Positions 16,596-26,645 are shown, numbered from the stretch's first letter. The stretch: DNA of 48,126 bases from Chlorobiota bacterium (GCA_022616535.1 JAKEEM010000072.1:1-48126), one strand, 5' to 3'. Translations and numbers: made by a program. The notes: generated by a model from the sequence alone, not told the origin.

Positions 16596-18065
16596 CTACC
16601 TTCTTACCTGATAGTTTGGTGCTTCTTTGGTAATGATTACATCATGGGGATGCGATTCCTTTAATCCTGCGTTTGTGATTTCAACAAACTTTGAATTCTT
16701 TTGCAATTGCATGATTGTTTCGCACCCGCAGTAGCCCATTGCAGCTTTTAATCCCCCTACCATTTGATAGATTACATCAGATAAAGCACCCTTGTAGGGC
16801 ACTCTGCCTTCGATTCCTTCGGGAACGAGCTTTGAAAGCTCCTCTTCGGGGTCCTGGAAATACCTGTCACCGCTGCCGGATTTCATAGCTTCAAGCGAGC
16901 CCATTCCTCTGTACATCTTAAACACACGCCCTTCGTAAAGCACTTTCTCTCCAGGTGATTCCTCTGTTCCCGCAAGCAGTCCGCCGACCATCACAGTATC
17001 CGCTCCCGCCGCTATGGCTTTTGGAATATCGCCTGTCTGTTTTACTCCGCCGTCAGAAATTATGGGGACGTTATACTTTTTAGCCCCGGCAATTGCGTTG
17101 AACACGGCTGTGATTTGCGGCATACCAACTCCAGCAACAATCCTTGTTGTGCAGATTGAACCTGCTCCGATTCCGACCTTTATCGCATCCGCACCTGCTT
17201 TAATCAGCTCTTCGGCTCCCTCAGCAGTTGCTACGTTGCCCGCAATTACATCGATGTTGAATTTCTTTTTTATCTGTTTAACGATATCAATTACCTTTGC
17301 TGTATGCCCGTGTGCAGTATCAACCACAATAACATCAACGTTTGCTTTAACGAGCTCCTCGACTCTATCAATTGTGTCCTTTGCAATTCCGACCGCCGCC
17401 CCGCAGATTAACCTTCCGTGCGAATCTTTTGCCGCAAAGGGGTGTTTCTTCCGCTTGATTATATCCTTAAATGTAATCAACCCTTTAATCTTCCCGTTTT
17501 TATCGACCACAGGGAGCTTTTCAATCTTATACTTCTGCAGTATTTTTTCCGCCTGCTGAAGTGTTGTGCCGACAGGCGCAGTTATAAGATTTTCCTTTGT
17601 CATTAAAGCCGAAACCTTAATGTTCTGGTCGGGCTCAAATCTTAAATCCCTGTTGGTTAAAATTCCGATAAGCTCGTTTTGTGCGTTGACAATCGGAAAG
17701 CCGGAAATCTTATAGCGTTCCATCAGCCGGTTTGCATCCCCAACGGTCTGGTTTACTTTTAGCGTAATCGGGTCAAGTATCATTCCGCTTTCGGAGCGTT
17801 TAACTCTATCAACTTCCGACGCCTGCTTTTCGACAGACATATTCTTATGCAGGATACCGATACCGCCTTCACGCGCCATTGCAATTGCAATCTCGGACTC
17901 TGTAACTGTATCCATAGCGGCGGAAATAATCGGAATGTTGAGTTTAATGTTTCTGGTAAGTCTGGTTGATACGTTTACGTCCCTTGGTAAGACTTTTGAC
18001 TTTGCAGGGACAAGCAAAATATCGTCAAAAGTTATTGCTTTGGTGATATTTTTTGTGTGTGCCAT
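16596..18065 (-). CDS. guaB: Inosine-5'-monophosphate dehydrogenase
   Basis: 489 residues, standard length. Oxidises IMP to XMP with NAD+, the committed step of GTP synthesis. Visible: [33 protein letters not shown], two CBS domains at about 95-215 ([20 protein letters not shown]), [13 protein letters not shown], the active-site loop [17 protein letters not shown] with the catalytic Cys, [37 protein letters not shown] (flap) and the C-terminal YMVGGLK-type segment. Single gene; its promoter lies directly against the start codon (18068-18075). Confidence 0.97.
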   Translation of the reverse strand: MAHTKNITKAITFDDILLVPAKSKVLPRDVNVSTRLTRNIKLNIPIISAAMDTVTESEIAIAMAREGGIGILHKNMSVEKQASEVDRVKRSESGMILDPITLKVNQTVGDANRLMERYKISGFPIVNAQNELIGILTNRDLRFEPDQNIKVSALMTKENLITAPVGTTLQQAEKILQKYKIEKLPVVDKNGKIKGLITFKDIIKRKKHPFAAKDSHGRLICGAAVGIAKDTIDRVEELVKANVDVIVVDTAHGHTAKVIDIVKQIKKKFNIDVIAGNVATAEGAEELIKAGADAIKVGIGAGSICTTRIVAGVGMPQITAVFNAIAGAKKYNVPIISDGGVKQTGDIPKAIAAGADTVMVGGLLAGTEESPGEKVLYEGRVFKMYRGMGSLEAMKSGSGDRYFQDPEEELSKLVPEGIEGRVPYKGALSDVIYQMVGGLKAAMGYCGCETIMQLQKNSKFVEITNAGLKESHPHDVIITKEAPNYQVRR

Positions 18066-18067
18066 AG

Positions 18068-18075
18068 CAAATATA
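18068..18075 (-). promoter_or_regulatory. -7 element abutting the guaB start codon
   Basis: TATATTTG on the minus strand ends two bases before the ATG at 18065. Transcription would start at or inside the start codon, predicting a leaderless guaB message. No in-frame ATG close downstream offers an alternative start. Confidence 0.45.
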
Positions 18076-18221
18076 GTAAAAAAATCTTTAAATTAAAAAC
18101 ATATTGGGCAATCTCCACCTACCGCTCGCAATCAGGGTACCGGGGAGTGCTTCACTAAGGGATAGTATTGATATTATCAAAACAAACAGGCATTTTAGCT
18201 TAAATAAACAGGAAAACAACT

Positions 18222-18959
18222 ATGGGAGAAAACAATAGAGCAAACTTATCGAATGCTGCAATAATTCTTGCGCTCGGACTGGTTATAACGGGAATCATAC
18301 TTGGCAGCACGTGGCGCAAGGTTTCAAGAAGCAATGTAACAATCACCGTAACAGGGTCGGCTCAGAAGGAAATCCGCTCTGATTTAGCGGTGTGGAGCGG
18401 GAATTTTTCAAACGAGTCAGCAACAATGACAGATGCCTACCAAAAGCTGCAGCAGAGCAGCACAAAGGTTAAAAATTACATTCTTTCCAAAGGCTTCCCG
18501 CAGGAAAAAATTATTTTTTCCTCTGTGAACACTTCAACGCTTTACAGGCAGACCAGCGAGGGAGTGAGCACGAACGAAATCTCCGGCTACCGGCTTAGCC
18601 AGAGCGTTTCAATCGAGTCGGATGATGTCGATAAAATCGACCAGCTATCGCGTGAGGCAACGGAACTGATACTCGAAGGCGTTGAATTCAACTCGAACCC
18701 GCCTGAGTTTTACTACACAAAGCTAAGCGATTTGAAAATTGAAATGATAGGTCTTGCATCAAAGGATGCGAAAATGCGGGCAGATCAGATTGCAAGCAGC
18801 ACGGGTAACGAGGTGGGCGAAGTAAGGTCATCAAGGATGGGTGTTATACAGATTAATGCAAAGAACTCCACTGACGTCTCCGACTACGGTATAAACGACG
18901 TCTCCTCTCTCGAAAAAACCATAACAGCTGTTGTTACAGTAAGTTATTCTATTGAGTAA
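18222..18959 (+). CDS. SIMPL domain (DUF541) exported protein
   Basis: 245 residues. N-terminal membrane segment (about 11-30), then the SIMPL/DUF541 domain: VTITVTGSAQKEIRSDLAVW, ATMTDAYQKLQQSSTKVKNY, EKIIFSSVNTSTLY, ISGYRLSQSVSIES and a C-terminal strand TAVVTVSYSIE. Family members are periplasmic or membrane-anchored oligomers of unclear role (stress-related in some bacteria). Preceded by AGGAAAACAACT as ribosome site. Single gene. Confidence 0.9.
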   Translation: MGENNRANLSNAAIILALGLVITGIILGSTWRKVSRSNVTITVTGSAQKEIRSDLAVWSGNFSNESATMTDAYQKLQQSSTKVKNYILSKGFPQEKIIFSSVNTSTLYRQTSEGVSTNEISGYRLSQSVSIESDDVDKIDQLSREATELILEGVEFNSNPPEFYYTKLSDLKIEMIGLASKDAKMRADQIASSTGNEVGEVRSSRMGVIQINAKNSTDVSDYGINDVSSLEKTITAVVTVSYSIE

Positions 18960-19175
18960 TTGTTTGTAGAGAAAATCGCTAGTAAAAAAACTTCTATGAA
19001 ATATTTCCGAAAATATTAACCCCTCGGCTCGCCGGATGAGATGCGCCTTCACAGCCGAACGCCTCCCCAATCTTAAATGGGGGATGGGATTTAAGAGACG
19101 GGACGAGGGGTATCAACAACAGCATATGACTGCAAATTTACTCCAGGAGAAAATAATAGAGAACAACATAGCAGT

Positions 19176-19655
19176 TTATGCTGGATGCTTCCAGAAATAA
19201 TCCATTAAATTTCCGAGCTTTCCGTTATCTTTGAAAGCAATTTCCCTGTAGCCGTTTTCCCAGAAAACACTGCCGTAGATATTATGATACCTGTTCAGCA
19301 AAAGCGTGGTTCTTGATTTCAGCTCACCTACTGCCTTTTGAACAGCCTTACGGGGATCTGTATTCAAACCGCTATTAACGGAAATAATCCCGTGGAAATT
19401 ATCGGATTCAAAATAATAGTCGCCGAACTCCAGCCCGGGATAGCTTTTATAAAGCTCATTCCAGATTTTGACTATTATTTTGCATTCGGATTTCTCCGAG
19501 ACGCTTCCGTCCTTGATTTCAAGGAAATTACCGACTTTATTTCTTGCTGAGAGTATAATGTGGTGGCACAGCTTTTCTGATTCTTCGCCGGCAAGCTTAA
19601 CCCCCTCATTTAAAATACGGCTTGTACCAAATACCTTTATTAACGGCATTATCAT
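19176..19655 (-). CDS. RAYT-like protein A, HUH site degenerate
   Basis: 159 residues from the ATG at 19655 (preceded by GGGGTG; a GTG three codons earlier is possible). The fold of a Y1 (REP-associated) transposase is recognisable: HHIILSARNKVGNFLEIKDG corresponds to the first strand and loop, DYYFESDNFHGIISV to the HUH strand, ELKSRTTLLLNRY to the middle helix, and VFWENGYREIAF to the tyrosine helix. The HUH motif reads NFH (Asn86-Phe-His88) where the intact in-window RAYT has HFH, while the tyrosine (Tyr126) is kept. It is a clear paralogue of the 21598 protein. No REP hairpins flank it. An activator-type promoter module lies upstream (19827-19862). Either decayed or domesticated. Confidence 0.7.
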   Translation of the reverse strand: MIMPLIKVFGTSRILNEGVKLAGEESEKLCHHIILSARNKVGNFLEIKDGSVSEKSECKIIVKIWNELYKSYPGLEFGDYYFESDNFHGIISVNSGLNTDPRKAVQKAVGELKSRTTLLLNRYHNIYGSVFWENGYREIAFKDNGKLGNLMDYFWKHPA

Positions 19656-19826
19656 AATATACACCCCAAAATATTAACTTATTTAAAATACTCTACTTAA
19701 GTTTCTAACGGAATCTTTTAAGAGAAAACATTAACAAATTTCGTAAGGTTTCATATCACAGGTCATTTTTTTTATAAAAATTCTTTTTTCAGCATGTTAT
19801 AAACTAATTTTTTAACAATTTTATGA

Positions 19827-19862
19827 CAAATATATTTTAAAACCTTACCTGAAAGTTTACCT
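19827..19862 (-). promoter_or_regulatory. Direct-repeat promoter module, copy 1
   Basis: Minus strand: AGGTAA (19862-19857), six bases, AGGTAAGG (19850-19843), eight bases, TATATTTG (19834-19827). The repeats are 12 bases apart and sit where the -33 element would be, as for a directly activated promoter. Downstream gene: RAYT-like A, with a leader of about 160 bases. Confidence 0.65.
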
Positions 19863-19906
19863 ATTTTTAAAAAGGATAAATTTATAAATCTGAATAATTT
19901 AATAAT

Positions 19907-19935
19907 AAAAAAAGACGCCCAAAAATGAGCGTCCT
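19907..19935 (-). terminator. Terminator of the OmpA-family gene
   Basis: On the minus strand GGACGC, a ten-base loop, GCGTCT and a run of T, 27 bases after the stop of the OmpA-like gene. Confidence 0.8.
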
Positions 19936-19961
19936 TCTTAGCATTGCTTATGTAAACTACC

Positions 19962-21437
19962 TTATTTTATTCTTTTGAATTCAATCCTCCTGTTTTTCAG
20001 CATATTTTCAGGCGAGTCATTTGGAGCAATTGGTCTATCCTCGCCATAGCCCAATGTTGTTATCCTGCTTCCGTCAACTCCTTTTGCAACGAGCCATACT
20101 TTAACTGAGTTAGCCCTGTCTTCCGACAGTCTCTGGTTGCTTGAATTAGAGCCCCTGCTATCGGTATGCCCGCTGATTTCAACTTCTATTTTGGGATTGT
20201 TAACTAATGTGTTGTAAGCTTTCATCAATATTGACTCCGATTCAAATGTTATTCTTGCACTTCCTGTTTCGAAGTTAATTCCCTCAAGAATTATGGTTTC
20301 TCCGACTTTGATTTCTTCCTTTACTATATCATCATTGGGGTCAAGAGGATTTGTCCCTCTGCGAACTTCGGTTCCGTCATCGACAGTTCCGCCGTCAGTA
20401 TCTGCCTTCAGCGGATTCGTGCCGTGTCTTTTCACTTCATCGCCGTCATTTAAAGTATCGCCGTCTGAATCTGAGTTTAGAGGGTCTGTTTTATGATTGT
20501 TAATTTCCTCCCCGTCGCCCAATCCGTCGCCATCGGTATCGCCAATAAGCGGATTAGTTTTATAAGAACTAACTTCGGAACCGTCTTTTAAACCGTCATT
20601 ATCTGTATCGGGATTTGTAGGATTAGTCAGGTAATTTTTCACTTCCTCGCCGTCTTTTAACCCGTCACCGTCTGAATCGGGATTTTTGGGGTCAGTAAGA
20701 TAGGTTTTCACCTCCTCGCCGTCTTTCAGCCCGTCGCCGTCTGTATCGGGATTTTCGGGGTCGGTAAGATATTTCTCTTCTTCCTGTTCGTCGAATAAAC
20801 CATCCCTGTCTGTATCGTCCCTTCCGCTTCTTCCGGTGATAACGAGTCCGATTCCGTAGTTAAACCAGCCGTCATAAGGTGAGCCGAGTATAATGTTGTT
20901 AATTTTATCCGAAAGCGTATAAGCCATGCCGACCGTAAAATCAATCAGCACCTGTTTTGAAAGCTTCACCTCCACTCCAATCCCAGCGGGGAAAAACCCA
21001 ACCCATCCTTCAAGCTCGGTGGAATCATACTGAGCTATATAGGTATTTGCTGCAGGAGTTTTTTTAAGCTCATGCCTTAAAACGCCGCCGCCGACGTAAA
21101 AGTAAGGGTTGGCATACTTCATATACTGACCCACGGGTTCAACCCGTATTCTTAAATCAAGCGGAACAATATCAACCTCCAATATTTCCTCGTCAGTATT
21201 GATATGGTCTTTTTGCTTCCATTTTAAAAATCCGCCTCCGACTTCGATATCAAAATACTTGCCTAGCTCAACGGCAAAAAACCCTCTTGCCATAAATGAG
21301 GTGAAATCTCTTTTTAATTCTCCGCTGGGGGAGATACCGTGAAAATGCGCGCCTCCCTTAACTTTGTAATTTTTAAACTGCGAGAAAGAAACGTTGAATA
21401 AAAACAGCACCACAAAAAGCATTGAGAGCTTCTTCAT
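19962..21437 (-). CDS. OmpA-family outer membrane protein with thrombospondin type 3 repeats
   Basis: 491 residues. A cleavable signal peptide (about 1-19) is followed by an N-terminal beta-barrel-like domain (about 25-200). Next comes a calcium-binding linker of about seven repeats of the type DTDGDGLKDGEEVKTYLTDP, at about 203-360. The OmpA peptidoglycan-binding domain is at about 380-491 (INFETGSARITFESES, EISGHTDSRGSNSSNQRLSE, RANSVKVWLVAKGV, GYGEDRPIAPNDSPENMLKN, NRRIEFK). Tethers the outer membrane to the cell wall. The linker repeats are visible as DNA repeats at 20340-20830. Strong ribosome site GGGAGGAAAT. Flanked by the two RAYT-like genes but with its own terminator. Confidence 0.92.
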   Translation of the reverse strand: MKKLSMLFVVLFLFNVSFSQFKNYKVKGGAHFHGISPSGELKRDFTSFMARGFFAVELGKYFDIEVGGGFLKWKQKDHINTDEEILEVDIVPLDLRIRVEPVGQYMKYANPYFYVGGGVLRHELKKTPAANTYIAQYDSTELEGWVGFFPAGIGVEVKLSKQVLIDFTVGMAYTLSDKINNIILGSPYDGWFNYGIGLVITGRSGRDDTDRDGLFDEQEEEKYLTDPENPDTDGDGLKDGEEVKTYLTDPKNPDSDGDGLKDGEEVKNYLTNPTNPDTDNDGLKDGSEVSSYKTNPLIGDTDGDGLGDGEEINNHKTDPLNSDSDGDTLNDGDEVKRHGTNPLKADTDGGTVDDGTEVRRGTNPLDPNDDIVKEEIKVGETIILEGINFETGSARITFESESILMKAYNTLVNNPKIEVEISGHTDSRGSNSSNQRLSEDRANSVKVWLVAKGVDGSRITTLGYGEDRPIAPNDSPENMLKNRRIEFKRIK

Positions 21438-21597
21438 ATTTCCTCCCGTTTAAAGATTTTTTATGTGGATTTCAATAAAAATAATAATTTCTCTGTTAAG
21501 AATCAAATTTCACTTACAATGATTAAAACCGGGGAGGAAGCCGCCCCTACCTGCGGCCTCCCGTCCCTTTCCGGGGAAATACAATTTGCGTAATTGA

Positions 21598-22083
21598 TTA
21601 ATCGTATTCCCAGACAAAATTAACAAGTCCATACAGCTCTGTATAGCTTGTGATTACATCCTGTTTAAAACTGTTCTCCCAAAAAATTCTGCCAAATGTC
21701 ATACGAATGATATTAATAAGCTTTGTAGAACGCGATTTAAGCTCTTCCACAGCAGATGCAATGATTTTGTTCGAAGAGTTGTATAATCTGTCATCGACTA
21801 AGATTATTCCGTGAAATTTGTCCGTTTTCACGCAGCAATCTTTGAATACGCAGTAAGGGAATAGATACTGCATATCTCCCCAGACTTTCCTCAAAATCTT
21901 CCCCTCAACTTTCTCATCGATTCTTCTGCCGTTAAATCCCATGAAATTGCCCCTTCTCTCAAGAGCATTTATGGTAATGTGATAAATAATCTTACCCGTG
22001 TATATATTACTGCTTGTAGATGCCCATGAGTTCTTAACCGAGCTCTTTATCAATTCCAGGTTTGGATAATATATGTTTAACAT
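21598..22083 (-). CDS. RAYT-like protein B, HUH and tyrosine both lost
   Basis: 161 residues; paralogue of the 19176 protein. Shared blocks: GKIIYHITINALERRGNFMG, KTDKFHGIILVDD, AVEELKSRSTKLIN, GRIFWENSFKQDV. The HUH strand reads KFH (Lys89-Phe-His91), and the residue aligned with the catalytic Tyr is Phe129 (WENSF against WENGY in protein A and WQRNFY in the intact RAYT). It cannot act as a normal Y1 transposase, yet the frame is intact and preceded by an AAGGAAGAG ribosome site. Lies downstream of the small T9SS gene and 26-codon gene, after a hairpin. Function unknown; domesticated DNA- or RNA-hairpin binding is a possibility. Confidence 0.7.
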   Translation of the reverse strand: MLNIYYPNLELIKSSVKNSWASTSSNIYTGKIIYHITINALERRGNFMGFNGRRIDEKVEGKILRKVWGDMQYLFPYCVFKDCCVKTDKFHGIILVDDRLYNSSNKIIASAVEELKSRSTKLINIIRMTFGRIFWENSFKQDVITSYTELYGLVNFVWEYD

Positions 22084-22124
22084 TTTACTCTTCCTTTAAA
22101 AATTTTTTAGTTTTTTAAAATATC

Positions 22125-22162
22125 GGGAACCCTCCAGTTTTTTTTAACGGCGGAGGGTTCCC
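22125..22162 (-). terminator. Strong hairpin between the 26-codon gene and RAYT-like B
   Basis: GGGAACCCTCC / GGAGGGTTCCC perfect 11-base stem with a 16-base loop; no clean T run follows on either strand. It could be a weak terminator, a processing site or a structured target. Confidence 0.6.
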
Positions 22163-22171
22163 TGAACTTAA

Positions 22172-22252
22172 TTACACCTTTGTGTTGTAGAAAATTATTC
22201 CTTCAACTACAAAAGGTAATACTAACAAAGTTACAAACAGAGCAATTAACAT
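22172..22252 (-). CDS. Tiny hydrophobic membrane peptide, 26 aa
   Basis: A 26-codon gene starting ATG at 22252, MLIALFVTLLVLPFVVEGII, with a short polar tail ending TKV. An unusually good ribosome site (AAGGAGG, seven bases before the ATG) and a strong hairpin just after the stop argue that it is translated. One membrane helix; resembles small membrane-complex subunits or signalling peptides in size only. Sits between the small T9SS gene (47 bases) and RAYT-like B. Confidence 0.6.
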   Translation of the reverse strand: MLIALFVTLLVLPFVVEGIIFYNTKV

Positions 22253-22299
22253 TTTTTTCCTCCTTCTTCCCCGTATAAGGGGTGTTAAATTTATATGTG

Positions 22300-22974
22300 T
22301 TATTTAACTAAAATCATTTTCCTTGTGTCCGTAAAGCTGCCCGATTCAAGCCTGTAAAAATACACGCCGCTGGGCATATCCGCCGCATTCCACTCATACT
22401 GGTAATAGCCGGCAGAGAGCTTGCCAAATTGTTCTTCTGCAACACGTTCGCCAAGAACATTAAAGATTATAAGCTCAGCATCACCGGCAGACTTCAAATC
22501 GAACCTTATTTTTGTGGAAGGGTTAAAGGGATTCGGAAAATTTGAATGCAGCTTATATTCCGCCGGAACACCGGAGCTAATCTGCGTAATTCCCGTTACG
22601 TTCTCCGTTGTAAAGCTGAACGGAGTTGACCACGAAGTAGTAATTACGCCAATACCCAGTATCAAAGTTGCGTTTACTCTCCAGTGATAACTTGTTCCCG
22701 GCTGTAGTATTCCCTGAGGCAGTATGTAACTTTGTGTCGTTAAACCGGGTTTATCGTGGATTATATTTGTAAAAGTGTTATCAGTGGCAATCTGCAAACG
22801 GTAACCGGATAACAGACCAATAATAATAATGAAATTCCACTGAAAAGTTGGAGTGAGTGAAACGTTTGTTGCACCGTTTTGCGGTGAAACCAGCGTAGGC
22901 GGAAGCTGCACCTGCGCTTTTGAAGTTAAACCTACCAATAATAAAATTACTAGTGTTGCGGTAATTTTTTTCAT
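22300..22974 (-). CDS. Small secreted protein: fibronectin III-like domain plus T9SS sorting domain
   Basis: 224 residues. Signal peptide (MKKITATLVILLLVGLTSKA), then one Fn3-like domain (PPTLVSPQNGATNVSLTPTF, GYRLQIATDNTFTNI, GTSYHWRVNATLI, WSTPFSFTT), then a T9SS type A sorting domain from about residue 135 (YKLHSNFPNPFNPSTKIRFD, YEWNAADMPSGVYFYRLE, ending RKMILVK). It should be exported by Sec and then across the outer membrane, and anchored or released. Excellent ribosome site (AGGAGGTGTATC). Its leader is about 250 bases long, starting at the promoter module at 23229, with a small hairpin at 23013-23028. Confidence 0.88.
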   Translation of the reverse strand: MKKITATLVILLLVGLTSKAQVQLPPTLVSPQNGATNVSLTPTFQWNFIIIIGLLSGYRLQIATDNTFTNIIHDKPGLTTQSYILPQGILQPGTSYHWRVNATLILGIGVITTSWSTPFSFTTENVTGITQISSGVPAEYKLHSNFPNPFNPSTKIRFDLKSAGDAELIIFNVLGERVAEEQFGKLSAGYYQYEWNAADMPSGVYFYRLESGSFTDTRKMILVK

Positions 22975-23540
22975 GATACACCTCCTATTAAGGTTTTAGA
23001 TTTATAAATAAATGCCTTTTTTAAGGCAAATTTCTAACAGTCTAAGGTGTGCAAGGCATCCTGTTATAAGTATCATGTCGAGTTATGTAATCATAAATTG
23101 AGGTAGGGAGAGAATTGTGTAGTAAGCAATAAGAGTGAAATTTCAGATTGCTACTACCGTGAGCTAAGGCACTTTTAGTTTTTTAAATTTAATAATCATT
23201 GTTTTTTATGATTTATATCCTTATGATACAAAACTATAATTAAACCTTACCTGAAACATTACCTAAAGATAAGAATTGGCTATTCAAGTCTATGATAAAT
23301 CAATTGTTTATTTTTATTTAAAATGCCTTTATTACGGTAGGATTTTTCGAACAACTTTGAGAAAAACTAAGTGATAGGAAAACTTTAAAAAAATTAAGTT
23401 TTTAAAGAAACCCACAAAAATTAATTTATTTTAAAAAATTAAAAGCAACTGTTTGTAAAATTTTTTATTTAATTTCTTATATTTCAATTTTTGCTTATTT
23501 TTAAGCATTTAACAATAACTATAAAACGCTCATTTAAACC
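22975..23540. other. Long intergenic region: leader, hairpin and promoter module
   Basis: No gene seen. It contains the promoter module at 23229-23264 and, in the predicted leader, a hairpin TGCCTT TTTT AAGGCA at 23013-23028. The part next to the efflux gene (23300-23540) is very AT-rich with no recognised site. Confidence 0.55.
23229..23264 (-). promoter_or_regulatory. Direct-repeat promoter module, copy 2
   Basis: Minus strand: AGGTAA (23264-23259), six bases, AGGTAAGG (23252-23245), eight bases, TAGTTTTG (23236-23229). Spacing is identical to the copies at 19827 and 37063. It points toward the small T9SS gene, the 26-codon gene and RAYT-like B. Confidence 0.65.
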
Positions 23541-26500
23541 TTAATCCTCTAAAACGAGTTTTCTGGCAGGGACTTTTTCTTCAAAATCCTCAATGATTTT
23601 GAGCTTATGGCGTGAAAGATATGTATAAACAGCAGGCACAACAAATAACGTGAGGAAGGTTGAAAAGATAAGCCCGCCTACAACAGCAATACCGAGCGAA
23701 ACACGGCTTCCCGCGCCAACGCCTATTGCAATGGGAAGTGCCCCGAGTATTGTTGACAGGCTTGTCATTAATATGGGTCTGAATCTCTGTATGGCGGCTT
23801 CCTTAACTGCCGTGATTTTATCCAGACCCGCGTCTTTTTTCTGATTAGCAAACTCGACAATTAAAATTGCATTTTTTGTTACAAGTCCAATTAGCATAAT
23901 AATTCCAATCTGGCTGAAAATGTTGAGGGTCATTCCAAAATACCAAAGCGTGATTAATGCTCCTGTCATAGCCAGGGGGACGGTAAGCAGTATTATAAAG
24001 GGGTCCATAAAGCTTTCGAACTGCGCTGCAAGTACAAGATAAATAATTAACAATGCAAATATAAACATAAACCAAAGGCTTGAGGAACTTTCTTCGAAAT
24101 CTTTGGACTGACCATCCAGTGCAGTATTAAACTCAGGAGGCAAAACCTGTGTGGAAACTCTGCGCATTGCACCAATTCCGTCTCCTAATGTATAACCCTC
24201 ACTCAGCCCGGAAGTAATTGTAGCTGAGACAAAGCGGTTAAACCTGAAACGAGTCGTAGGTGTTGCCTGTTCATTCAGATAAATGAGGTTATCAAGCTGA
24301 ACAAGCTCTCCCCTGTTATTTCTGACATAAAGAAATTTAATATCATAGGGGTCGTCTCTTTTATCCCTTGTAACCTGTCCAAGCACCTGGTACTGCTTAC
24401 CGTCCTTAACAAAATAACCGAAGCGCTGGCTTCCGAATGCAATCTGGAGAGTCCTTCCAATATCCTGAAACGAGACACCAAGGTCGGTAGCTTTCTGCCG
24501 GTCGATTTCGAGTGTAATTTCAGGTTTATTAATTCTTAAATTTGCATCAACAAACTGAAGCTCAGGCTGGACTTTTGCCTGTTCCAAAAAATCAGGCAAT
24601 ACTTCAATCAGTTTATCAAAATTCGGTGCCTGAAGGACAAACTGAACGGGCTGCCCGCCGAAGCGGCTTCCAATCGTAGGCGGCTGAGAAGGTGTTGCTC
24701 TTATGCCTGTAATCATGCTTACGTCGCGTGCAATTTTACTGTAAATTTGCTGCTGGGTTCTCTTTCGCTTGTCCGGCTGAACAAGATAAATATTCATGAA
24801 GCCGGAGTTTGCAGTTCCGCCGGTTCCAAAACTGCCTACATTTGTAATCGGCGTAGAAACTTCCGTAACGAATCCGTGACCATTTTAGATAGGTCATCTA
24901 TGTAAGCGGACATATACTCGTATGAAGTTCCCTCAGGTGCAGTCGCTTGAATTCTTAGGTTCGAGCGGTCTTCAAGGGGTGCGAGTTCGCTTTTTAAACC
25001 GCTTCCGATAAGAAATATTAATCCTGCAGTAAAAATGATTATAGCAAAGCCCATCCACCGGACGCGAATAAACGCATTAAGATAGTTTTTATACAGGCTG
25101 TTTAGCCAAGTAAAAAACGGCTCAGTTTTATTATAAAACCAGCTGTGCTTCTGGTGTGGTTTTAAAAGCCGCGAACTCAGCATTGGGGTTAGAGTCAGTG
25201 CAACAAATGCAGAAACTAAAACACAGCCGGCTATTACTACACCGAATTCTTTAAACAGTTTTCCTGACAATCCGCCTAAAAACAAAATGGGGAGAAAAAC
25301 CGCTGCAAGAGATATAGTTGTTGAAATAATTGCAAAGTAAATTTCCTTCGAGCCCTTGAATGCGGCTTCAATTGGACCCATCCCCTGCTCAATTTTTGAA
25401 TAAATATTCTCAAGAACAACAATGGCGTCATCCACAACAAGGCCGATTGCAAGAATTAATCCGACCAGCGTTAAAACGTTGATGGAAAAATCCGCAAGAT
25501 ACATAATAAAAAAACCTGAAATAATTGATGTCGGAATGGCAAGAATGGGGATTATAGTCGAGCGCCAGTCGCGCAAGAATAAAAATATTATCAGAATGAC
25601 CAAACCGAATGCAATGAAAATTGTTTCTTCCACTTCTGTAATAGTCGTTCTTATATAATCGGAGAAGTCAAACCCGACTTCAAGCCGGTATTCAGGCGGA
25701 ATTTCCATTTTAAGTTCTTCAAATCGTTTTTTAAATTCATTGGAAATCTCAATTGCGTTTGCCCCAGGCTGCATTGTAACTGCTACACCAACTCCAGGTA
25801 TACCGCCTCTTTTTAATGCATTACGTTCGTTTTCAGCGCCAAGCTCAGCATAACCTATATCTTTAAACCGAACGATTCCAAGATTGTCCTGTTTAACTAT
25901 CAGATTGTTAAACTCCTCGGCACTTTTAAGCCGCCCGAATGTTCTGATTGAAAGCTCAGTTTTATCGCCTTCAATCCTGCCGGAAGGAAGCTCTACGTTT
26001 TCCTTTTCAAGGGCATTCTGAACGTCAAGAGGTGTGAGCCTGTAAGCAGCCAGCTTCGAAGGGTCAAGCCACATACGCATTGCATATTTACGCTCACCGA
26101 AAATTCTTACCGTACTTACGCCTGAAATCGTTTGAATTCTCTCTTTAATAACATTAGTTGCAAGGTCATTAACTTCGAGAATATTTTTGGAGTCGCTTTG
26201 GACAAACATAAAAATAATAGGCGTATCATCTGCATCGGATTTTCTGATTTCGGGATTATCCACATCGCTGGGGAGATTCCGCTGTGCGTTCAGTACGCGG
26301 TCGCGGACATCATTTGTAGCTTCTTCCAAATCACGGTCAAGCGAAAACTCTACCCTGATTCTGCTTGAGCCCTCACGGCTTTCAGATGTGAGAGTTTTAA
26401 TACCGTCGATGCCATTTAATGATTGCTCAAGCGGCTCTGTAATCTGGCTTTCAATAACGTCGGAGTTTGCACCCGGATAATTAGTTGTCACTGTAACTAT

Positions 26501-26629
26501 CGGCGGGTCAACACTCGGATACTCTCTTACTTCAAGAAACGTAAATGAAACAACACCAAAGATTATTAGTATCAGTGAAAATACTATTGATAAAACAGGA
26601 CGGCGTATGGATGTTGCTGATAAACTCAT
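23541..26629 (-). CDS. RND efflux pump, AcrB/MexB-type inner membrane transporter (one frameshift)
   Basis: About 1029 residues when read through one frameshift, the normal length for an HAE1-type proton-driven drug exporter. N-terminal half: SIRRPVLSIVFSLILIIFGV (first helix), VREYPSVDPPIVTVTTNYPG, GARRDVLN-like DVRDRVLNAQRNLP, LVIFLFLRDWRSTIIPILAI, and LAIGLVVDDAIVVLENIY with the proton-relay Asp pair. C-terminal half: ALLIIYLVLAAQFESFMDPF, LVTKNAILIVEFANQ. The frame breaks near 24870: LSKMVTDS continues as VTEVSTPITNVGSFGTGGTA if one base is added. Partnered with the membrane fusion protein 16 bases upstream; no TolC-like gene is nearby. Confidence 0.93.
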
Positions 26630-26645
26630 TGCATTAAGCTCATTT

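Noticed and set aside
17014..17559. Long open frame antisense to guaB (181 codons), and similar ones antisense to acs, secA and the GH3 gene
   Set aside because: Each mirrors a strongly conserved gene; composition is that of a shadow frame and no family is recognisable.
20340..20830. Regular DNA repeats suggesting a CRISPR array
   Set aside because: They encode the DTDGDGLKDGEE-type thrombospondin repeats of the OmpA-family protein; there are no spacers and no cas genes.
22998..23225. Riboswitch in the long leader of the small T9SS gene
   Set aside because: Only a short hairpin is visible; no known aptamer core was recognised.
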